Of a stretch of 64,000 nucleotides of DNA, positions 58,954 through 64,000 are shown piece after piece. Location: the NCBI GenBank assembly GCA_014905825.1, contig JACGCN010000020.1:434001-498000 (forward strand), given 5' to 3'. This stretch comes from Lyophyllum atratum (taxonomy: Eukaryota; Basidiomycota; Agaricomycetes; Agaricales; Lyophyllaceae). Within the stretch, counting starts at the first letter, position 1, and each line of letters opens with the position of its first letter. The position numbers were made by a program, and so were the translations under genes. The notes beneath the pieces were generated by a model. It saw nothing but the letters and a program-made list of their open reading frames with translations, had not been told where the DNA came from and did no database searches.

Positions 58954-59253
58954 TCATTCCTCTTCCTCCTCTTCCTCCCCCTCTGCGTCGTACTTCAGCG
59001 TCTTCGGTGTCTCCTTGCTCAACTCTGCCTTCCCAACAGCATCCCGCCAAGCCGTCAGCTCATTTCCGAGTTGATCCCGAGCCCCTGCAATCGCCGCCTG
59101 CAAAGCACTGTAATATTTCTCCTGGCCATCTGTCGCAGGATTCGCGTTCACTGGAAATGTCTGTGTCTTCGAAGTGCTAAGATTCGCCGCGTCCTTGATG
59201 CTCTGCGCAGGCGAGTTGAGGTTGTAGCTGATCGTTATCGTCGCGGCAGACAT
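58954..59253 (-). CDS. Small acidic protein, Gon7-like EKC/KEOPS subunit candidate
   Basis: A 99-residue intron-less frame, MSAATITISYNLNSPAQSIK to a run of acidic residues (EGEEEEEEE). The mid part has YYSALQAAIAGARDQLGNEL and TAWRDAVGKAEL, a Leu/Ala helix like Gon7, the disordered KEOPS subunit that helps make tRNA t6A. Size, helix and acidic end fit, but the family is poorly conserved, so this is tentative. The upstream frame extends from MRPGSRFGGG (59313) but ATG 59253 gives the better N-terminus. It converges on uL2m (117 nt) and is head-to-head with the methyltransferase gene (303 nt). Confidence 0.55.
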   Translation of the reverse strand: MSAATITISYNLNSPAQSIKDAANLSTSKTQTFPVNANPATDGQEKYYSALQAAIAGARDQLGNELTAWRDAVGKAELSKETPKTLKYDAEGEEEEEEE

Positions 59254-59556
59254 CGAGGCGCTATTTATGCTTGTTGTCCAGCAACCTCCGCCGAACCTGG
59301 ACCCTGGACGCACGTGGCCAAAAAAAGATTTTTTTGCTTATCCGATTTATTTTTAGCCGAACAAGTTCAAATATCCTTTTCCTCCTCCCAACTGCCTCGC
59401 GATGAGTGTCCTTGGACGATACCCTTAGATTCTGTCTCCGTGCCTCCCTATAGAGATCCCCTAGACTTTCTAGATTTTCTTTCTTCCCCCGGACACAGGA
59501 TTCATAGATTCCGATTCCAGCTGACGATTATTACATCTACTAGAGCACGTATCATA
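59254..59556. promoter_or_regulatory. Divergent promoter between the Gon7-like and methyltransferase genes
   Basis: 303 nt between opposing start codons. A long in-frame open stretch continues upstream of the methyltransferase ATG on the plus strand but shows no conserved protein, so it is taken as 5' UTR. Confidence 0.5.
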
Positions 59557-60894
59557 ATGGACGGCGATTTTTCAGCACATCCCACTTCTTTCCTACCTCC
59601 TCTCGGCCGGCTCACGTCCCACTCCACTCAGGACGTGGCCTCCGCCATCGCGAAGCTACGTAACCTTTATTGGCCGCCTAAACCACCCCCGGTAGTGCTC
59701 CCGGCGAAGATAACGTTACCCCAGCGCACCATCGCGCGGCTCATTCATGACGACTCCGTTCCCGATTCTGGGTATGCCTCCGCCGAGGAGGAGGACGACG
59801 ACGACGATGTTGAAGATGAAGCCGTCACCACCAGGGGCATCACACACGTTGCCGCTGACCCCGCCCCGTGTGCCACGGAGCCGGACACGGACAGCCTCGA
59901 GCTCTTGCGCGCTGACACCCTCCAGCGTGACTTCGCAATCAAGTGGACGACGGGGTTCATCGCGCGCTCTGAGCTCTGGACCGAGCTCGCATCCACTCCT
60001 GCCGAATACGCCGCGCGCACAGACCTCCTCGAGGATGTGACGGCGCTGCTTTCCGCGTTTGCGGGGCTCGAGGGTGGGGATGAGGAGGAGCCGGTCATTG
60101 TACGCACGTTCGCGTTCGCGACTCTTCGTGGTACGCCTGTGACGGTGCAGCTGAATGATGAGCCGTTACTTGAAGAGGACCATACCTCCGTCGGCCTCCA
60201 GAGCTGGGGCAGCGCCATCCGCCTTGCAGAGCGTCTCTGCGCGGACCCGGACGCGTTTTCGTTAGTCCCTGGTGTCAGCGGCCGCTCATTGCGCGTGCTC
60301 GAACTCGGCGCGGGTACGGGGCTCCTCAGTATCGTCGCTGCGAAGCTCCTGGCCCCGTCTGCACACCCGCCAGTCATCGTCGCGACGGATTACCATCCCG
60401 ATGTCCTGGAGAACCTCTCTACCAACGTCAACGCGAACTTCCCTTCCTCTACCTCGACCCCGGCTCCGATACATGTGCATGTCCTGGACTGGGAAACACC
60501 CGTATACGCCCCACCGTTCCTCGACGCGCCCTTCGATGTCATCCTCGCGGCGGACGTGGTATACCACCCCGAGCACGCGCGCTGGATCCGGGGGTGCGTC
60601 GAGCGGCTCCTCCGGCGCCCTCGTGATGGGACGGATGGGGACGAGGGAGGCGTGTTTTGGATGATCATCGCCGTGAGGCCGATTGGGCGGCACCAGGGAC
60701 TGGATGGGTCTGTGGCGGAGGTGTTTGGTGACGAGGCGAGAGTGGTGGAGGAGGAGGGGAGGGGGCTTAGGCTGGCGATTTTGGAGATGGAGGAGCCGGG
60801 GAAGGTGGAGGGGGTGGGGAGGGCGGATGAGAGTGGGTATAAGTTGTTTAAGATTGGGTGGAAGGCGAATGGTGGAGGTGCCAGTGGGATTTGA
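59557..60894 (+). CDS. METTL21-like protein lysine methyltransferase (Methyltransf_16)
   Basis: A single exon of 445 residues from MDGDFSAHPTSFLPPLGRLT to GGGASGI, TGA 60892-60894. A low-complexity acidic N-terminal third (EEEDDDDDVEDE) precedes the class I SAM fold: TSVGLQSWGSAIRLAERLC, motif I VLELGAGTGLLSIVAAKLL, motif post-I VIVATDYHPDVLENLSTNV, motif II with FDVILAADVVYHPEHARWI, matching the DxxY(H) motif of this family. Members methylate lysines in elongation factors and other translation proteins (Efm2/Efm3, METTL21). Which target applies cannot be read. The upstream frame has an earlier open stretch, but the ATG at 59557 best fits family length. Intron-less, unlike most neighbours. 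Confidence 0.82.
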   Translation: MDGDFSAHPTSFLPPLGRLTSHSTQDVASAIAKLRNLYWPPKPPPVVLPAKITLPQRTIARLIHDDSVPDSGYASAEEEDDDDDVEDEAVTTRGITHVAADPAPCATEPDTDSLELLRADTLQRDFAIKWTTGFIARSELWTELASTPAEYAARTDLLEDVTALLSAFAGLEGGDEEEPVIVRTFAFATLRGTPVTVQLNDEPLLEEDHTSVGLQSWGSAIRLAERLCADPDAFSLVPGVSGRSLRVLELGAGTGLLSIVAAKLLAPSAHPPVIVATDYHPDVLENLSTNVNANFPSSTSTPAPIHVHVLDWETPVYAPPFLDAPFDVILAADVVYHPEHARWIRGCVERLLRRPRDGTDGDEGGVFWMIIAVRPIGRHQGLDGSVAEVFGDEARVVEEEGRGLRLAILEMEEPGKVEGVGRADESGYKLFKIGWKANGGGASGI

Positions 60895-61193
60895 TATTGT
60901 ATATTGTGCTACGTTGGGTCTTTGGGATGTTTTCTGGGTGGATGGGTATCTGTAACTATTATGCATGGTTGAATATGATCGCGATGCACATTAAGGTGGT
61001 TTGGAGGCATCATGATTGTTATGGCATAGTACTTTACTTTCCGGCACCCGGTGTAACACTGTCGGTGATTTCTAACGTGTCTACCGACTGGTTTTGACGA
61101 ATTTCTACCGTATCTAGGCGTCGCCAGCGGCACAGAACAATAGCTCCCGCCGTTCTTGTCCTTGATCGGAATGAACTGCTCGTGGGTAGGCTT

Positions 61194-61511
61194 CTAAACA
61201 TCGATCTTGTTCTTGCTGCCCTTTTCCTCGAAAGGCTTGACAGCGGTGTAGTCACCATCGAGGAAGGCCCGTTTGATTTGTTTTGCGACGTAGGTGTGCC
61301 TGGTCAATCCATAGCGAGAGCTCTACTGCAGTCCTTGTGGCCTTTGCCCATAATGGAGCAACCGATTATCGCTGAAGATTACCCAAGCGAGTACGACGCG
61401 AGTCTTCTACAAGGCCATTTGTACGTCTGTCAACGATTGTCTGTTGTCCGTGAAATGCTCGTTGATGGTCTGCTCGAAAACAGTTCCAACGTTGCTGCTA
61501 AAGCCAAACAT
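61194..61511 (-). CDS. Small unknown protein (two-exon model)
   Basis: MFGFSSNVGTVFEQTINEHF begins at 61511 and NRQSLTDVQMAL is followed by an in-frame TAG that lies in GTAGAA. Splicing to the acceptor CCAG before 61292 yields HTYVAKQIKRAFLDGDYTAV and the end KPFEEKGSKNKIDV, TAG 61194-61196, about 68 residues. The two halves join into one plausible amphipathic, charged small protein. No family recognised. The donor (GTAGAA) is weak, so the model needs transcript support; alternatively these are remnants. Confidence 0.4.
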
Positions 61512-61584
61512 CTGCGCGCGTAGAAACAAGAGCTATTGGCATTCACAGACCAGAACAGAAAAGGATGTAAATGCGAGAAAGGCT

Positions 61585-62765
61585 CTATCCGAACCTCTGC
61601 TTGGCCATCTGTTGAAACATATCCATCGTAGCCTTGATAGATAAGAAAATTCAGTATGGCAATAAAGGCGCAGCGCAGAATGAATGACGGTACCTGTTCC
61701 TTCTGCTTGTATACGGTAGCTCGTTCCCGAGCAGCAGCGGCTTTTTCCTCCCTTGCCGCGCTGTACCTTGACTTCGCTGCGTCCCTCTTCGCAATCCTGA
61801 AACAATAAAATAAGACATCGTTTCAGCAGAGGGAAGGGTGTAACTCACTCGTCCCTGAAACTACCTCCACCACCGAGTAGCGTCGACTCATCGACTTCCG
61901 ACCCTTCGTCTCCCTTCTCCCTGAAGCTCTTATCCGCATCACGCCTCGCACGCTTCTTCTCCAACATCCCTTCCCGCCCCACTTCCCGCGGCCCCACCAT
62001 CTCCTCCACCCGCTCTTTCGCCTCAAGCTTGTCCCGCTTCCGTTTGTACGACCGCTCCGCTTGCTCTTGCTCTGCGACCATTTCACGAGAAAGAGCGAGG
62101 TCGGAGGCAGAAGGCAGGGTTGGTCCTTGAACACGCCCTCTGCTTGGTCCAGCCTGTGACGATGATTCGCGGTTGTAAGTCGCGGCACTGATATCCTCTC
62201 GCGCAGCTCGGAGGGCTTCATCGTCAGCGCGAGTCTTCTTTGAGGCAAAGGACCATTTATAAGCCGTTTGGTTTGTTGCGGAAATAGTAGCAGGGTCGAT
62301 GCCGGCGTATAGGGATTCTGTTAGAGAAGGTCAACATAAGTGATAGCTCAGCATGACGGTGTGAAATATTTACTTGATAGTTTCCCTCTGTTCCAAGCCT
62401 GGTTTCGTCAGACATAATGACGCGTGTGGGGGAAGAGAAAGTGTACCTTTACGAACTTGCGGAAATAGCTGTTTTACATATTAGGACTCACCAAAACAGG
62501 GAGTCGACGCGCTTACCTCCTAGCTTTATCACCAGAGAGTTCATCGAAGTACTAACATCACTTTCAGACGAGTCCAGCCCTTGAAATAAGGCTTGGATTT
62601 TACCTTGCCCTTTTCGTCCTTTAACCAGATTCTGAACTCATCGCTTTTCTGGAAGTAGTCGGATTCCGATAGCGGGGAGGCGTTGTTTGGTAGCTTGATG
62701 TCTCTTTCTGGTGTCCTCGAGCGCTCCCTGCGGGGAGACCTAGAACGTGAATGGCGAGATGGCAT
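61585..62765 (-). CDS. Conserved nuclear protein with RS-like start and coiled coils
   Basis: Starts MPSRHSRSRSPRRERSRTPE at 62765. Splicing then gives SESDYFQKSDEFRIWLKDEK and GKLS-type segments, with YFRKFVKAWNRGK in the next short exon, then AGIDPATISATNQTAYKWSF. This N-terminal signature (SDEFRxWL ... ARxYFRKFVxxWNRGKL) marks a widely conserved eukaryotic family of unknown function, often found with splicing factors. Then come charged helices (RSYKRKRDKLEAKERVEEMV, KKRARRDADKSFREKGD) and, after more introns, RIAKRDAAKSRYSAAREEK and the end MFQQMAKQRFG, TAG 61585-61587. Nuclear and RNA-linked by composition; I do not recall a gene name. Borders of the short middle exons are approximate. 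Confidence 0.65.
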
Positions 62766-64000
62766 GGTGGGTACTCGTAGTACTAGTAGCGAACTGAAGT
62801 GAGTGCACCACAAGTGCACCAGCCTGATGAATTTTCGAGCTCCGCAAACGGGCTATTTCAGCTGCGGCCGATCAACAGGTCAACTTCTGCTCATACTTCG
62901 TTCTCCCATTTCCAGTTTCCAGTCATCCAGAGCTGTGTTGGGTTCTGGTCGACTGCTCCAAGTTCTAAATGCCAATAATCAGTCCAGAGTCCAGATTGTT
63001 TGCACTGAAATCATAACATGACCCCTGGATACTTACAAGCAGCATGGACTACTTCCATGCTCGGGATCTGGATCTCGCCAAGGTCTCTGCTCTGCTTTTT
63101 ACACCTAGTCTGCTCAGTATGACCGTAATAAGGACATCAGCGGTATTCGCGGGGTCGTCGACGAACCCGGCGAGAGGGCTTCTATCTCAGTCAAAGACAA
63201 GACCGGCCATAGCTATGTATCTGTGAATTTGTGCTGCTGGAAACGCTTGGATCTGCTGGGATGCATCACAGAACTGTCGACACCCTCTGACCTCGGTCAG
63301 ACGCGTTCGAAAGGGTGTAGACGACCTCACCACCTACTACTACTGTTCGGGCAATGATCCAGCGCCGCCGAGCTCCTTGTCGTGCTACGATTATCCCTCT
63401 TTTCTCCGATCCGACACGCCGCTCAGCTTGAAAGCCTCCACGTGCATGTCGAGTCCTATTACCCAAATCACTCCTACTCGCTCGACATGCGTATCAGACC
63501 TCCGGACAGCCTCGAAGACTGAATTCAACATAGGCGATTCGTTGTCTGATCGTGGGCGCGACCGGCCCCTCAGATGTTGAGCCTTGGAGTGTCTTGCTGC
63601 GTCTTCAAGTGTTCTTGCTCATCCGGTCTCAGATCTAAGTAACTAGGTGTACTTCATACAGGTGTCAATTCCCAAGTTCCTTGTCCCAGGCAGTGCAGTA
63701 CTTCGACGCAGTGCCTAGCATTCGATATACTTGGGCATACTCTCAGCAATGCTCTTTAGGTCTTTTCTATGTTTTTTTTGTATGTTTTTTGTATGTTTTT
63801 TGTGGTATGTTCTACAACCCCGGCCATTATTGGGGATTTGAGCCCCAGGACATTGGGGATTTGAGGCCGATTTTTGGAAATTTTGTGGCCGAACATATAT
63901 AGGAGCGTCCGGGGGCCTCATCGAACATTTTCACGCTTCATTCCGTCCTTCGCGTGACACTCCAGTCGAACATGTGATCGCAAATACTGTACATTTGGTC
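62766..64000. other. Intergenic region to the window end
   Basis: 1.2 kb with no supported gene. Near 63768-63812 the unit TATGTTTTTTG is repeated about three times. Near 63831-63866 ATTGGGGATTTGAG occurs twice. A TATA-like ACATATATAGGAG at about 63892-63904 may belong to a gene starting beyond the window. Confidence 0.4.
63768..63812. repeat. Short T-rich tandem repeat
   Basis: Three imperfect TATGTTTTTTG units (11 bp) in tandem, a microsatellite-like tract that should be variable between strains. Confidence 0.55.

Noticed and set aside
58924..59556. N-terminal extension of the methyltransferase frame to 58924
   Set aside because: It overlaps the opposite-strand Gon7-like gene and has no conserved sequence; the frame is probably open by chance.
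61182..61523. Plus-strand open frame of 113 codons
   Set aside because: Antisense to a better minus-strand two-exon model; composition unlike neighbouring genes.

Overview
The window is nuclear DNA of a filamentous basidiomycete, most likely a mushroom-forming agaricomycete. Nearly all genes are split by GT-AG introns of about 45-80 nt. Several agaricomycete-type families are present: three large F-box proteins, a Zn2Cys6 regulator of the CxxCRRLKLRCDK type, a fungal DUF2235 hydrolase, a GH28 pectinase, and a DNA transposon with an unusual transposase. I cannot name the species. Gene ends were placed by hand-splicing, so exon borders are mine and not RNA-verified.

Layout. 1-2.2 kb: 3' part of a siroheme-synthase (MET1-like) gene and an RWD-domain protein. 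2.3-11.1 kb: three tandem MATE-family exporter genes on the minus strand, all apparently intact. 11.6-18.1 kb: a PLP aminotransferase, a U1A/U2B''-type splicing protein, an HSL-type esterase whose nucleophile elbow reads GACSGG, and a single-pass membrane protein. 19-25.3 kb: an F-box/LRR gene with a 340-bp terminal-inverted-repeat element just behind it, a weak ORF, and an F-box gene with paired CxxC motifs. 25.6-29 kb: a complete malic enzyme gene (10 exons, including a 9-nt micro-exon) and a four-helix MARVEL-like protein. 30-38 kb: a basic unknown protein, an intron-less protein with two F-boxes, and a Zn2Cys6 transcription factor. 39.35-43.67 kb: a composite DNA transposon with an 8-bp target duplication and an uninterrupted transposase gene. 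44.3-50.3 kb: a DUF2235 (Tle1-like) hydrolase and a secreted GH28 pectinase whose catalytic Asp lies on a 5-nt micro-exon. 50.6-52.9 kb: histone H3 and an EthD-domain protein. 55.6-62.8 kb: a dense housekeeping block: Rvb2, mitochondrial ribosomal protein uL2m, a Gon7-like protein, a METTL21-like methyltransferase, a small unknown protein and a conserved RS-type nuclear protein.

The housekeeping block is compact, with short shared promoters. The centre (19-50 kb) is looser and carries the mobile elements and fast-evolving families. No operon-like pathway cluster is evident. The MATE array next to an aminotransferase is the only hint of co-inherited metabolism or export, and that link is inference. 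The most unusual items are the composite transposon, the GH28 and malic-enzyme micro-exons, the Ser-to-Cys change in the esterase, and the extra residue after K27 in histone H3.
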